Shown piece by piece: positions 1-8,610 of a stretch of 53,935 nucleotides of DNA. Positions within the stretch are counted from its first letter, which is position 1, and each line of letters begins with the position of its first letter. The DNA comes from JBQTIQ01 sp052387955 (GTDB lineage Bacteria > Actinomycetota > Acidimicrobiia > Acidimicrobiales > JACDCH01). The notes under the pieces were generated by a model. It did not search any database and had not been told where the DNA came from. It saw only the letters and a list, made by a program, of their open reading frames with translations. The position numbers and the translations under genes are program-made. Location of the stretch: NCBI GenBank assembly GCA_052387955.1, contig JBQTIQ010000052.1:1-53935 (forward strand), written 5' to 3'.

Positions 1-834
1 CCCCTCGATCGTCGCGCGGTCGAGCAACGTGAAGGTGCGCAGCAATCGCCCCACGTCCGCATCGTCGGCGTTGATCCAGAACTGGTAGAACCGGTACGGG
101 CTCGTCCGCGCCGCATCGAGCCACACCGCACCGGACTCGGTCTTCCCGAACGTCCTCCCGCTCGCGTCAGTGAGCACCGGGAACGTCAGCCCGTGCGCCT
201 CACCCCGCGCCGCACGCCTGATGAGCTCGGTCCCTGCCGTGATGTTGCCGAACTGGTCGCTCCCGCCGATCTGCAGCGACACACCATCGTGCCGGAACAT
301 GTGCAGGAAGTCGTGCGCCTGGAGCAGCATGTAGCTGAACTCGGTGAACGAGATGCCCTGCTCGCTGGCCATGCGTTGGCGGACCGATTCGCGGGCGACC
401 ATCTGGTTGACGGTCACGTGCTTGCCGACGTCGCGAAGGAAGTCGAGCACGGTCACTCCCGCGGTCCATTCCAGGTTGTCGACCAGTTGCCACTCGCCCC
501 CGGGCCCCAGCACCCGGCTGATCTGGGCCTTGATGGCCTCGACGTTGGCCCGCAACGCGTCACCGTCGAGGAGGTTGCGTTCCTCGGACCGCCCGCTGGG
601 GTCACCGATCATCCCGGTGGCGCCCCCGGCCAGGGCGAGGGGGCGGTGACCGGCGGCTTGAAAGCGGCGCAGCACGAGCAGCCCGACCAGGTTGCCGGTG
701 TGGAGGCTGTCGGCCGTCGGGTCGATGCCGTGGTACAGCGTCACCGGCCCCTGCCGCAGTCGCTGGCCCAGGGCCTCGAGCCCCGTGGAGTCGTCGATCA
801 GTCCGCGGGCCTGGAGGTCCTCCAACACGTCCAT
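1..834 (-). CDS. tyrS: Tyrosyl-tRNA synthetase, N-terminal 278 residues (3' end off the window)
   Basis: Charges tRNA-Tyr with tyrosine in the cytoplasm. The minus strand from ATG at 834 reads without a stop to base 1 and gives a class I synthetase catalytic domain. Visible are YHGIDPTADSLHTGN (the HIGH-like ATP motif), GGATGMIGDPSGR, LLQAHDF, GGSDQFGNI and the KMSKS-equivalent FGKTESGAVW. All are characteristic of bacterial TyrRS. The family is usually 400-430 residues, so the C-terminal tRNA-binding (S4-like) part lies beyond the left edge. GGGAGA lies about 13 bases before the chosen ATG. The upstream neighbour is a small membrane protein on the same strand, separated by a stretch of family-1 repeats. 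The assignment is secure; only the exact start is uncertain. Confidence 0.95.
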   Translation of the reverse strand, partial: MDVLEDLQARGLIDDSTGLEALGQRLRQGPVTLYHGIDPTADSLHTGNLVGLLVLRRFQAAGHRPLALAGGATGMIGDPSGRSEERNLLDGDALRANVEAIKAQISRVLGPGGEWQLVDNLEWTAGVTVLDFLRDVGKHVTVNQMVARESVRQRMASEQGISFTEFSYMLLQAHDFLHMFRHDGVSLQIGGSDQFGNITAGTELIRRAARGEAHGLTFPVLTDASGRTFGKTESGAVWLDAARTSPYRFYQFWINADDADVGRLLRTFTLLDRATIEG

Positions 835-898
835 GCTGGCGCGAGGTTCTCCCGGGCCGTCCCCGACGGTCAAGCCCCCTGCATTGTTGTCAGCGTTC

Positions 899-1012
899 CC
901 CCTCGCATCGGCGGCAATCCGTCAGAGTTCATCGTCTGGCCGCGTTCCCCGGTCACGCAGGCCGCACTTGGCCGCGCCTGCGCTGGCGCTCCGGCACTCG
1001 CATCGGGGGCGG
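899..1012 (+). repeat. Family-1 dispersed repeat, one partial and one full copy
   Basis: A full copy starts at 944 with GTTCCCCGGTCACGCAGGCC and continues through GCGCCTGCGCTGGCGCTCCGGC to CTCGCATCGG. A partial tail copy (CTCGCATCGGCGGCAA) lies just before it at about 902-917. The same core recurs near 1681, 4343-4619, 13154 and 30527-30800. It fills the gap between tyrS and the next gene and has no coding signal of its own. Confidence 0.8.
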
Positions 1013-1065
1013 GCGCGTACCGTGGCATCGATGCGGTGCTCCTCGGTCGCGCCGGCCCGGAGACG

Positions 1066-1599
1066 TCAGGCGTTGGCCGGGGTCGCGCAGTCGGGCATAT
1101 CGTTGACGACGGCGAAGACGTTGACGGCCCGGCTGTTCGGTTCGCCCCCTTCCCGGGCCCGCTCCAGGAAGGGCCCGTCGTCCCCCGTGCGCAACTGGGC
1201 GGCCCACGCCTCCCGGTCCTCGAGCCAGGTCTCCCAATCGCCGAGCCACTCCGTGACCGCCCGGGCCTCGTCGCCAGCCGGGGGCCCCAGCGCCCGTAGC
1301 TCGCTCACCATGCGCCGAAGCACCTCGTCGCTGCGCTCGACCAGGTCGGCCCGTTCGGCCGTCGACCGAGCCTTCACCGCTACCAGCCCGAGGTCGTCCA
1401 GCTCACGCTGGGCGGCTTCGCAGGCCTGCTGGGCCGCGGCCGGGAAGGCGCGGTCACGGAGGAGGTTGGGGGCGCGGACATGGTCCTTGGCGAAGAAGAG
1501 GGCGTACACCCACATGGCGGCGATCCCCACCAACATGACCGCCACCGCCGCGTACGCCAGCCTCGAGGCTCGGCTGCGGGCAGTCCGGGTTTCCACCAC
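1066..1599 (-). CDS. Small membrane-anchored protein of unknown function
   Basis: The 177-residue product has one clear transmembrane helix near the N-terminus (about residues 16-36, AAVAVMLVGIAAMWVYALFF). It is followed by an Ala/Arg/Glu-rich helical domain and ends DMPDCATPANA. A short basic head precedes the helix, so the C-terminal part probably faces outside, anchored like a type II protein. I recognise no catalytic motif or named family. The start is GTG at 1599; a second GTG directly follows, and a GAGGTG stretch upstream can serve as ribosome binding site. It lies on the same strand as tyrS and upstream of it, but is separated by repeat sequence, so co-transcription is uncertain. Codon positions and GC content look like a real actinobacterial gene. 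Confidence 0.7.
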   Translation of the reverse strand: MVETRTARSRASRLAYAAVAVMLVGIAAMWVYALFFAKDHVRAPNLLRDRAFPAAAQQACEAAQRELDDLGLVAVKARSTAERADLVERSDEVLRRMVSELRALGPPAGDEARAVTEWLGDWETWLEDREAWAAQLRTGDDGPFLERAREGGEPNSRAVNVFAVVNDMPDCATPANA

Positions 1600-1680
1600 C
1601 TCAGTGTCGTTGAAGCAAGCGGCGCTCGGCCACGCAGGACCCGAGGAATGCCGCCATTACGAGCCGGACGGACCACGCCC

Positions 1681-1745
1681 CGATGCGAGCGCCAGAGCAC
1701 CCGCGGAGGCGCGGTCGGACGCGGTCCGCGTGGCCGGGCCGCGCC
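1681..1745 (-). repeat. Family-1 dispersed repeat, diverged copy
   Basis: Reverse-oriented copy: GATGCGAGCGCC, then a diverged GCGGAGGCGCGGTC, then GCGTGGCCGGG, matching the complement of the core seen at 944. It lies upstream of the FAD oxidoreductase in the divergent gap (1600-1864). A short fragment resembling GGCCACGCAGG sits near 1628. Confidence 0.65.
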
Positions 1746-1864
1746 GCCAACAGCGCCTGAGGTTCCCGTCACAAGCTATTGACATCGGGTCAATAGGCCG
1801 TCAACGTCCGTGATCCGCGCGTTCTCGTAATCCGTTCGGCCGCCCGTTGGGAGAAGGAAACTTC

Positions 1865-3751
1865 ATGGACTCCGCCAGCAACCACAACCGCATGGACCGG
1901 CGCACCTTTCTCGGGGCCGCGGCGGCCGGCACGGCGGTCACCCTCGTCGGCGTGGCCCAGGCCCGGGCCGGGTTCCGGTCGAGCCAGCCCAGCGGTCGGT
2001 CGGTGGCGGTCCTCGGCGGTGGCGTGGCCGGCCTCTCCGCCGCTCACGAGCTGGTCGAACGCGGTTTCACGGTCACCGTGTACGAACCGAAGGCGCTCGG
2101 AGGCAAAGCCCGGAGCATCCCGGTGCCCAACACCGCTACCGGGGGCCGCCAAGACCTGCCCGGCGAACACGGCTTCCGGTTCTTCCCCGGCTTCTACCAG
2201 AACCTCCCCGACACGATGGCCCGGATCCCCTTCGCCGGGAACGCCGGCGGCGTGTTCGAGAACCTCGTCGAGGCGACCGAGGAGTCGTTCGCCCGTTCCG
2301 GTGGCCGCTACGACCTCCACGTGCCGGTGCGGCCCGGCCCGATCACGCCGGCCAACCTCTTCCAGACCGTGATGGCAGCCTTCCAGGAGGTCACCACCCT
2401 CCCCGCCGACCAGCTCGTCTTCTTCGGCCGCCAGCTGCTCGTGTTCCTCACCAGCAGTGAGGCCCGCCGCTTCGGCCAGTGGGAGTTCACCGACTGGTGG
2501 GAGTTCACCCAGGCCGAACAGATGTCCCAGGAGTACCGTACGGTGCTGGCGTCCGGCCTCACCCGCAACCTGGTCGCCGCCCGCGCCGACCTGGCCTCCA
2601 CCCGCACGATCGGCCGCATGGCCGAGGCCTTCGTGTTCAACATCGCCGGCGTCGGCTACCGCGAATCGCCGGACCGCGTGCTGTCCGGTCCCACCAACGA
2701 CGTCTGGATCGACCCCTGGGTCGCCTACCTCACCGGCCGAGGAGTTCAGTTCCGAGCTGCCGGGGTCGAGGCGCTCGAGCTCGCAGGCGGGAAGATCGCC
2801 TCGGCCCGAGTTCGGGCCGCTGACGGCAGCACCGAGAACGTGACCGCCGACTGGTTCCTGTGTGCCATGCCGGCGGAGCGGGCCGTGCCGCTGTGGAACT
2901 CGGCGATCCTGGCCGCCGATCCGGCCCTGGCCGCGATGTCCCGGCTGCAGACCGAGTGGATGAACGGCATCCAGTTCTACCTCCGTGAGCCGGTGCCGGT
3001 GACCCGCGGCCACGTGAGCTACATCGATTCGCCGTGGGCGCTGACGTCTATCAGCCAGGCCCAGTTCTGGCCCGGGTCCTTCGCCTCCAGCTACGGCGAC
3101 GGCCAGGTGGCCGACTGCCTCTCGGTCGACGTGTCCGAGTGGGCCCGGCCCGGCATCCTCTATGGCAAGGCCGCCCGCGACTGCACGCCGACCGAGATCG
3201 CGGACGAGGTGTGGGCTCAGATCAAGGCCACGCTCAACGACACCGGCGCCACCGTGCTGCGTGACTCGGTGCAGCACTCGTGGTTCCTCGACCCTGCCAT
3301 CACCTACCCGGGTGGCGCCGGCGCGAGCGCCGCCAACGACGAGCCGCTGCTGGTCAACACCGTGGGCAGCTGGGAGGACCGGCCGACCGCGGCTACCGCT
3401 ATCCCGAACCTGTTCCTGGCCTCCGACTACGTGCAGACCAACATCGACCTGGCCACCATGGAGGGTGCCAACGAGTCGGCCCGGGCCGCGGTGAACGCCA
3501 TCGTCGCCTCGTCGGGATCGAACGCCTCGCCGGCCCAGATGTTCAAGCTCTATGCGCCGCCCGAGCTCGAGGGCTTCAAGGCGCTCGACGCCCAGAGCTT
3601 CGCCCTCGGCCAGCCGAACCTGTTCGACACGCCCTGGCCGCACGAGGCCAGCCAGTCGATCGAGGACGCCTACGCCTTCGTCAACCAGCTCGCCGGCCCG
3701 ATCCTCGGGGGCGTGCTGCCTCCCCTCGGAGGCCTACCCGTCATCAACTGA
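1865..3751 (+). CDS. Tat-exported FAD-dependent oxidoreductase (phytoene desaturase / hydroxysqualene dehydroxylase-like)
   Basis: The 628-residue protein opens with a twin-arginine signal (MDRRTFLGAAAAGTAVTLVG, RR at residues 12-13), so it is probably folded with cofactor before export. A classic dinucleotide fold follows: VAVLGGGVAGLSAAHEL (GxGxxG) and GGKARS. Then comes GEHGFRFFPGFYQNLPDTM, typical of large FAD amine-oxidase-like enzymes often labelled hydroxysqualene dehydroxylase or phytoene desaturase. Near the C-terminus NLFLASDYVQTNIDLATMEGA is the usual FAD-pyrophosphate segment. The substrate cannot be read from sequence and no carotenoid or hopanoid genes are adjacent. I chose ATG 1865 because GGAGAAGGA ends seven bases before it; a TTG at 1847 would lack such a site. 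Cofactor and family are firm; substrate is unknown. Confidence 0.85.
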   Translation: MDSASNHNRMDRRTFLGAAAAGTAVTLVGVAQARAGFRSSQPSGRSVAVLGGGVAGLSAAHELVERGFTVTVYEPKALGGKARSIPVPNTATGGRQDLPGEHGFRFFPGFYQNLPDTMARIPFAGNAGGVFENLVEATEESFARSGGRYDLHVPVRPGPITPANLFQTVMAAFQEVTTLPADQLVFFGRQLLVFLTSSEARRFGQWEFTDWWEFTQAEQMSQEYRTVLASGLTRNLVAARADLASTRTIGRMAEAFVFNIAGVGYRESPDRVLSGPTNDVWIDPWVAYLTGRGVQFRAAGVEALELAGGKIASARVRAADGSTENVTADWFLCAMPAERAVPLWNSAILAADPALAAMSRLQTEWMNGIQFYLREPVPVTRGHVSYIDSPWALTSISQAQFWPGSFASSYGDGQVADCLSVDVSEWARPGILYGKAARDCTPTEIADEVWAQIKATLNDTGATVLRDSVQHSWFLDPAITYPGGAGASAANDEPLLVNTVGSWEDRPTAATAIPNLFLASDYVQTNIDLATMEGANESARAAVNAIVASSGSNASPAQMFKLYAPPELEGFKALDAQSFALGQPNLFDTPWPHEASQSIEDAYAFVNQLAGPILGGVLPPLGGLPVIN

Positions 3752-3760
3752 GGGCCTCGC

Positions 3761-4348
3761 CTAGGCCGGGGTGGACGGCGATCGTCTCGACACGTTGGGG
3801 TCGCCGTCCAAGTACCAGCGCCACGGGTGCTCGGCGCCGGCGTTCAAGCCGATCCGTCGGCTGTTGGCGGGCCGGGCCGGCGGTGGTACCCCGTCGTCGA
3901 CGACCATCACGCCCCGGTCGCCGGTGACCAGGTCGGACCCGTCGTGGGTACCGGTGAGGCCCAGCGCCTGGGTCAGCTTGGCCGGCCCGCTGGTCAGGTC
4001 GCAGTCGCGGCGGGCGGTCGGCCCCCGGGCCTCCCACATCGCCGGCACCCCGGTCAGGGGGACGAGAGCCCTCAACAACACGGCCACGCCTTCGTGGTCG
4101 CCGCACACCGTGTTGGCACACCAGTGCATGCCGTAGGTGAAGTACACGTACAACCCGCCCGGAGGACCGAACATGGTGGCGTTCTTGCGGTTCTTGCCCC
4201 GGAAGGCGTGACTGCCGGGATCGGCCGTCCCACAGTACGCCTCGACCTCCACGATCCGCCCCGACCGCTCCCCGTGCACCAGCACCTTGTTGAGCAGCTC
4301 GGGCGCCACCTCCCGAGGGTCCCGGCGGTAGAACTCGCGGGGCAGCAC
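3761..4348 (-). CDS. mpg: DNA-3-methyladenine glycosylase (AAG/MPG family)
   Basis: Base-excision repair enzyme removing alkylated purines. In the 195-residue reading from GTG 4348 one sees REFYRRDPREVAPELLNK, RIVEVEAYCGTADPGSHAFR (Glu36 matches the catalytic Glu of human AAG), KNATMFGPPGGLYVYFTYGMHW and TSGPAKLTQALG. These are the conserved landmarks of the family, and the length is typical (about 190-210). The frame stays open upstream to 4537, but that extension is simply translated family-1 repeat and resembles no glycosylase, so I place the start at GTG 4348, exactly where homology begins. Start and upstream region therefore overlap the repeat array. It is convergent with the FAD oxidoreductase and downstream of argH on the same strand. 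Confidence 0.9.
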   Translation of the reverse strand: MLPREFYRRDPREVAPELLNKVLVHGERSGRIVEVEAYCGTADPGSHAFRGKNRKNATMFGPPGGLYVYFTYGMHWCANTVCGDHEGVAVLLRALVPLTGVPAMWEARGPTARRDCDLTSGPAKLTQALGLTGTHDGSDLVTGDRGVMVVDDGVPPPARPANSRRIGLNAGAEHPWRWYLDGDPNVSRRSPSTPA

Positions 4349-4619
4349 CGCAGCGCCAGCGCAGGCGCGGCCGATCACGACTTGCGTGGCCGGGGAACGC
4401 AGCCAACAGGGCCTGCGTGGCCCAGGAACGCCCGCAAGAGCGGTGCACCCGTCGCGAGACGCGAGCGCCGCAGCGCCAGCGCAGGCGCGGTCAAGAGCGG
4501 CCCGCGTGGCCGGGGAACGCCGGCAAGCCTGGTGCACCCGTCGCGAGACGCGAGCGCCGGAGCCCCAGCGCAGGCGCGGTCAAGAGCGGCCTGCGTGGCC
4601 GGGGAACGCAGCTAGCAAA
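4343..4619 (-). repeat. Family-1 repeat array (two near-identical 89-bp units plus partial copies)
   Basis: Units at 4442-4530 and 4531-4619 repeat with a period of 89 bp. Each begins GGTGCACCCGTCGCGAGACG, continues with the core complement (GCGCCAGCGCAGGCGCGGTC) and ends GTGGCCGGGGAACGC. A core copy at 4350-4400 and a fragment at 4411-4430 precede them. The array fills the argH-mpg gap, overlaps the start of mpg, and supplies the stop and last codons of argH. Confidence 0.9.
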
Positions 4620-6004
4620 GCTTCCAGGGCGTCGAGATGGGCCCGGAAACGGTCGAGCTGGACGGCGACCGGGCCGGGGCCGGCGCCGCCGGGGCTGCGC
4701 CGGCGGAGCACCGCCGCCCCCGGCTCCAGCAGCTCGATGGCCTCCTCCCCCAGCGCGGGATGGGAGGCCACCAGTTCGGCCAGCGGGACGCGGCGTTCGA
4801 TCGAGTCCCGTACCAGCCCACCGACGATGGCGTGCGCATCCCGGAACGGCGTGCCCAGCTCGACCAGCATCTCGGCCAGGTCGGTTGCGGCCAGGTAGGG
4901 CGAGTCGGCCGCCGCCTGCATGCGCTCGACCCGGAAGTCGGCGGTGCGCAGCAGGCCGGCCAACGCCGCCAACGTGAGCGCCACCACGTCGATGGCGTCG
5001 AACAGCGGCTCCTTGTCCTCCTGGAGGTCACGGTTGTAGGCTAGGGGCAGGCCCTTGAGCGTCGTCAGCATCCCGGCCAGGTGCCCGACCAGGCGCCCGG
5101 CCTTGCCCCGGGCCAGCTCGGCGATGTCGGGGTTCTTCTTCTGAGGCATCATCGACGAGCCCGTGCTGAAGGCGTCGTCGAGGCCGACGAAGCCGAACTC
5201 GTCGGTCGCCCACAGCACGACCTCCTCCCCGACACGGGAGAGGTGCACGCCCAGCAGGGCGAGGTCGAACAACGACTCGGCCACGAAATCACGGTCGGCC
5301 ACGGCGTCGATGGAGTTCTCGAACCGGCGGGCGAAGCCCAACTCGTCGGCGACCCAGTCGGGGTCGAGGGGCAGGCTCGAACCGGCGAGGGCGCCGGCCC
5401 CGAGGGGTGACACGTCGAGGCGGGCCCGGGTGGCCAGCAGCCGGTCGACGTCGCGGCCCAGCGCCCAGCCATGCGCCAACAGGTGGTGGGCCAACAGCAC
5501 GGGCTGGGCCCGTTGGAGATGGGTGTAGCCCGGCAGGTAGGCGGGGCCCGCTTCCGCCGCTCGGTCGAAGAACACCTTCATCAGGGCGATGGCGGCCGCG
5601 GCGACGTCGGTCAACGCCCGCTTGACGTAGAGCCGGAAGGCGGTGGCGACCTGGTCGTTGCGGCTGCGACCGGTGTGGAGCCTGGCCCCCGGGGGGCCGG
5701 CGAGCTCGGTCACCCGCCGCTCGATGGCGGTATGGATGTCCTCGTCGCCGGCCTTGAACGCGAACACCCCCTCGGAGAGCTCGACCTCGACCCGGTCGAG
5801 GGCGGCGATGACGATGCTGCCCTCCTCGGCGGGCAGGATCCGCGCCCGGACCAGGCCCCGCACGTGCGCCCGCGAACCGGCCAGGTCATCGACCGCGAGG
5901 CGGCGGTCGTAGGCCAGGCTGACCGAGAAGGCCAACAGCTCGGGGCTGGGGCCGCCTTCGAAGCGACCGTGCCACAACGTTCGGCTCTCGTCGTTGCCGG
6001 TCAC
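4580..6004 (-). CDS. argH: Argininosuccinate lyase
   Basis: Last step of arginine synthesis: argininosuccinate to arginine plus fumarate. The 474-residue sequence carries the fumarase/aspartase superfamily signature GSSMMPQKKNPD (about residue 282), HTGRSRNDQ (about 106), YTHLQRAQP and LAYNRDLQEDKEP. The start is GTG 6004 in AVTGNDESRTLWHGRF, four bases beyond the argG stop, so the two are translationally coupled; an upstream ATG at 6082 would overlap argG without homology. The C-terminus is odd. After FRAHLDALEA the frame reads LLAAFPGHAGRS and stops inside a family-1 repeat, so the last dozen residues are repeat-encoded. Last gene of argCJBDFRGH. Confidence 0.96.
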   Translation of the reverse strand: MTGNDESRTLWHGRFEGGPSPELLAFSVSLAYDRRLAVDDLAGSRAHVRGLVRARILPAEEGSIVIAALDRVEVELSEGVFAFKAGDEDIHTAIERRVTELAGPPGARLHTGRSRNDQVATAFRLYVKRALTDVAAAAIALMKVFFDRAAEAGPAYLPGYTHLQRAQPVLLAHHLLAHGWALGRDVDRLLATRARLDVSPLGAGALAGSSLPLDPDWVADELGFARRFENSIDAVADRDFVAESLFDLALLGVHLSRVGEEVVLWATDEFGFVGLDDAFSTGSSMMPQKKNPDIAELARGKAGRLVGHLAGMLTTLKGLPLAYNRDLQEDKEPLFDAIDVVALTLAALAGLLRTADFRVERMQAAADSPYLAATDLAEMLVELGTPFRDAHAIVGGLVRDSIERRVPLAELVASHPALGEEAIELLEPGAAVLRRRSPGGAGPGPVAVQLDRFRAHLDALEALLAAFPGHAGRS

Positions 6005-6008
6005 CGCC

Positions 6009-7202
6009 TCACCGGCCCTGGCGCGACGCCCACGTTTCGACCGACAGGCCCCACAGCCGCACGAACCCGGCCGAGTCCTCATGGCGGAAGGCGTCGGCGG
6101 AGTCGTAGGTGGCCAGCGAATAGTCGTAGAGGCTCTGGGGGCTGCGCCGGCCGGTGATGTGGCAGATGCCGGGCTCGAGGTGGAGGCGGACGTCGCCCGA
6201 CACGCTCACCTGGCTGTCGGCGATGAAGGCGTCGAGAGCCTGCTTCAGGGGACTGAACCACAGCCCGTCGTACACCAGCTCGGCGTAGCGGATCTCGAGC
6301 CGCTGCTTCTCGCGGGCCAGGTCACGCTCGTGGGTGATCGATTCCAGGTCCTGGTGCGCGGCGATGAGGGCGAGCCCGGACGGGCACTCGTAGGTCTCCC
6401 GGCTCTTGATTCCGACGCGGCGGTTCTCGACCATGTCGAGGCGGCCCCACCCGTAGGACCCGACCGCCGTCCCTACCGTCTCGATCAGCTCCACCAGGCC
6501 CACGGCCTCGCCGTCGACCGACACCGGGATGCCTTCGTCGAAGCCGACGACCAGGTCACGGGGGGCCGACGCGGTGGGAACGGTCAGGGACCACACGCCC
6601 TCGGGCGGCACCGCCCATGGGTCCTCCATCTCACCGCACTCGATGGCCCGGCCCCAGAGGTTGTCGTCGATCGAGTAGAGCTTCTCCTTGGTGGCGGTCA
6701 CGGGGATGTCGTGCTCGTCGGCGTACACGATGCAGTCCTCGCGGGTCATGCCCCACACCCGGACCGGGGCGATCACCTCGAGGTCGGGGGCCAGGGCCCG
6801 GCTCGACACCTCGAAACGGACCTGGTCGTTGCCCTTGCCGGTACAGCCGTGGGCCACCGCGTCGGCACCCGTGTCCCGGGCGACTTCGACGAGGTGCTTG
6901 GCGATGACGGGCCGCGACAGGGCCGACACCAAAGGGTAGCGGCCCTCGTAGAGGGCGTTGGCCCGCAGGGCGGGGACGAGGAAGTCCCGGGCGAACTCGT
7001 CCCGGGCGTCGATCACCCGGGTCTCGACCGCACCAGCCGCGTCCGCCCGTTCACGGATCGCCTGCTCGTCCATGTGGCCGCCGTCCTGGCCGACATTGAT
7101 GGCGAGGGCGATCACCTCGACGCCCATGTTGTCGATCATCCATCGGACCGCCACCGACGTGTCGAGCCCACCGCTGTAGGCCAGCACCACGCGCTTTGCC
7201 AC
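6009..7202 (-). CDS. argG: Argininosuccinate synthase
   Basis: Joins citrulline and aspartate with ATP to form argininosuccinate. The 397 residues match the family length. AYSGGLDTS at residues 8-16 is the PP-loop that binds ATP. HGCTGKGNDQVRFE, YSIDDNLWGRAIECG and GRLDMVENRRVGIKSRE are family-specific. The start is GTG 7202 preceded by GAGAAGGGG. The gene follows argR by 32 bases and precedes argH by four, in the arginine operon. Nothing looks unusual in it. Confidence 0.97.
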   Translation of the reverse strand: MAKRVVLAYSGGLDTSVAVRWMIDNMGVEVIALAINVGQDGGHMDEQAIRERADAAGAVETRVIDARDEFARDFLVPALRANALYEGRYPLVSALSRPVIAKHLVEVARDTGADAVAHGCTGKGNDQVRFEVSSRALAPDLEVIAPVRVWGMTREDCIVYADEHDIPVTATKEKLYSIDDNLWGRAIECGEMEDPWAVPPEGVWSLTVPTASAPRDLVVGFDEGIPVSVDGEAVGLVELIETVGTAVGSYGWGRLDMVENRRVGIKSRETYECPSGLALIAAHQDLESITHERDLAREKQRLEIRYAELVYDGLWFSPLKQALDAFIADSQVSVSGDVRLHLEPGICHITGRRSPQSLYDYSLATYDSADAFRHEDSAGFVRLWGLSVETWASRQGR

Positions 7203-7234
7203 AGGAACCCCTTCTCTCGTTGGTTGTCGTTCTG

Positions 7235-7714
7235 CTACAGGCCGGCCAGGTGGCCGAGCTGTTCGGCGATCTTGGCGCCGGTCGAGCGTTCGCTCACCAC
7301 GACCATGATCGTGTCGTCGCCAGCGACGGTGCCCAGCACGTGGGTCAGCCCGGCCCGGTCGAGCGCGGAGGCGACCACGTGGGCCGATCCCGGTGGCGTG
7401 CGCAGCACGACAACGTTGGCCGAATAGGCCACCTCGACGACCCAGTCACCCAGGACCCGCCGCAGGTGTTCCTCCGGCGCCCGCTGCTCCTTGGGGAGCT
7501 CGGGGATGGCGTACACGCTCTCTCCCCCGGCCGCCCTGACCTTGATGGCCCCGAGCTCTTCGAGGTCACGGGACACCGTCGCCTGGGTGGCGATGACGCC
7601 GTCGGCCGCCAACAGCTCGACGAGCTGGGGCTGGCTGGTCACGATCTGCTGCTCGAGCAGGCGGGCGACCCGGTGCTGACGTTGTTGCTTGGCCAGGCGG
7701 GGAGGGGCACTCAT
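7235..7714 (-). CDS. argR: Arginine repressor ArgR
   Basis: Hexameric, arginine-responsive repressor of the arginine genes. The 159-residue product has the N-terminal winged helix (TQATVSRDLEELGAIKVRA, about 43-61) and the C-terminal oligomerisation and arginine-binding domain with GTVAGDDTIMVVV (GTxAGDDT at 128-135). ATG 7714 overlaps the argF stop by four bases (ATGA), which fixes the start although the frame stays open far upstream. Its place inside the operon implies autoregulation through an ARG box, most likely the palindrome before argC. Length and motifs are normal. Confidence 0.96.
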   Translation of the reverse strand: MSAPPRLAKQQRQHRVARLLEQQIVTSQPQLVELLAADGVIATQATVSRDLEELGAIKVRAAGGESVYAIPELPKEQRAPEEHLRRVLGDWVVEVAYSANVVVLRTPPGSAHVVASALDRAGLTHVLGTVAGDDTIMVVVSERSTGAKIAEQLGHLAGL

Positions 7715-8610
7715 GACGCCGGTTCCAACAGCCACGACAGGAGGCCCCGGAACGAATGCAGGCGGTTGTGGGCCTGGCGGATCACCCGGCTGGCGGGACC
7801 GTCGACGACCGCGGCCGACGCCTCCTCGCCCCGATGAGCGGGCAGGCAGTGCATGAAGATGGCGCCCCGGTTGGCGGCGGCCATGACGGCTTCGTCGACC
7901 CGGAACCCTTCGAAGGCCAGACGCCGGCGCTCGGCCTCGGCCTCGAACCCCATCGACGTCCACACGTCGGTGTGCACCGCGTCGGCGCCCTTGGCCGCTT
8001 CCTGGGGCCCGCTGGCGAGCAGGGGCCGGCAGCCGAGGTCGGCGAGCCGGTCGAGGTCCGCTTCCTCGGGCCCGAAGCCGTCGGGGCAGCCCAGGCGCAC
8101 GTCCATGCCGGACATCGCCGCTGCCCGCGACAACGACCGGGCGACGTTGTTGAAGTCGCCGATCCAGGCCACGGTGCGCCCCGCCAGCACGCCCCATTCC
8201 CGGCGCATGGTGAGCAGATCGGCCAGCGCCTGGCACGGGTGCGACCGGTCGGACAGCAGGTTGACGACCGGGAGCCCTTCGGCCGCCGCCAGAGCCTCGA
8301 GGTCGGCGTGCTCGAAGACCCGGGCACCGAGCACGGCGTGGTAGCCACCGAGCACCCGGGCTATGTCCGCCAGCGGCTCCCGGGACCCGGGCCCGATCTC
8401 GTCCCGGCGCATGGTCACCGGATGCCCGCCGAGCTCGGCGACCGCGACCTCGGCCGCGTGGCGGGTACGTAGCGAGGGCTTCTCGAAGTAGAGCGCCACG
8501 GCCCGCCCGGCCAGGGGACGGCCCAGGGCTTCGAGGGGCACTTCGGCGCGGTCGAGGACCGTGGTGAGCTCGTCGACCCTGAGGTCGTCGATCTCGAGGA
8601 CGTGCCTCAC
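7711..8610 (-). CDS. argF: Ornithine carbamoyltransferase
   Basis: Converts ornithine and carbamoyl phosphate to citrulline in the cytoplasm. The 299 residues contain FEKPSLRTR (carbamoyl-phosphate loop, STRT-like, 42-50), SHPCQALADL (HPCQ at 124-127) and the catalytic MHCLPAHRGEE (HCLP at 254-257). A DVWTSMG segment for ornithine binding is present. Start and stop overlap argD and argR by four bases each, so argD-argF-argR are coupled. Slightly shorter than many OTCases (about 305-335) but complete. Confidence 0.96.
   Translation of the reverse strand: MRHVLEIDDLRVDELTTVLDRAEVPLEALGRPLAGRAVALYFEKPSLRTRHAAEVAVAELGGHPVTMRRDEIGPGSREPLADIARVLGGYHAVLGARVFEHADLEALAAAEGLPVVNLLSDRSHPCQALADLLTMRREWGVLAGRTVAWIGDFNNVARSLSRAAAMSGMDVRLGCPDGFGPEEADLDRLADLGCRPLLASGPQEAAKGADAVHTDVWTSMGFEAEAERRRLAFEGFRVDEAVMAAANRGAIFMHCLPAHRGEEASAAVVDGPASRVIRQAHNRLHSFRGLLSWLLEPAS

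Noticed and set aside
1..1813. Long plus-strand frames over tyrS and the next gene
   Set aside because: They are Arg/Pro-rich antisense shadows; the minus strand shows TyrRS motifs.
4349..4537. N-terminal extension of mpg
   Set aside because: It is translated family-1 repeat; glycosylase homology starts at 4348.
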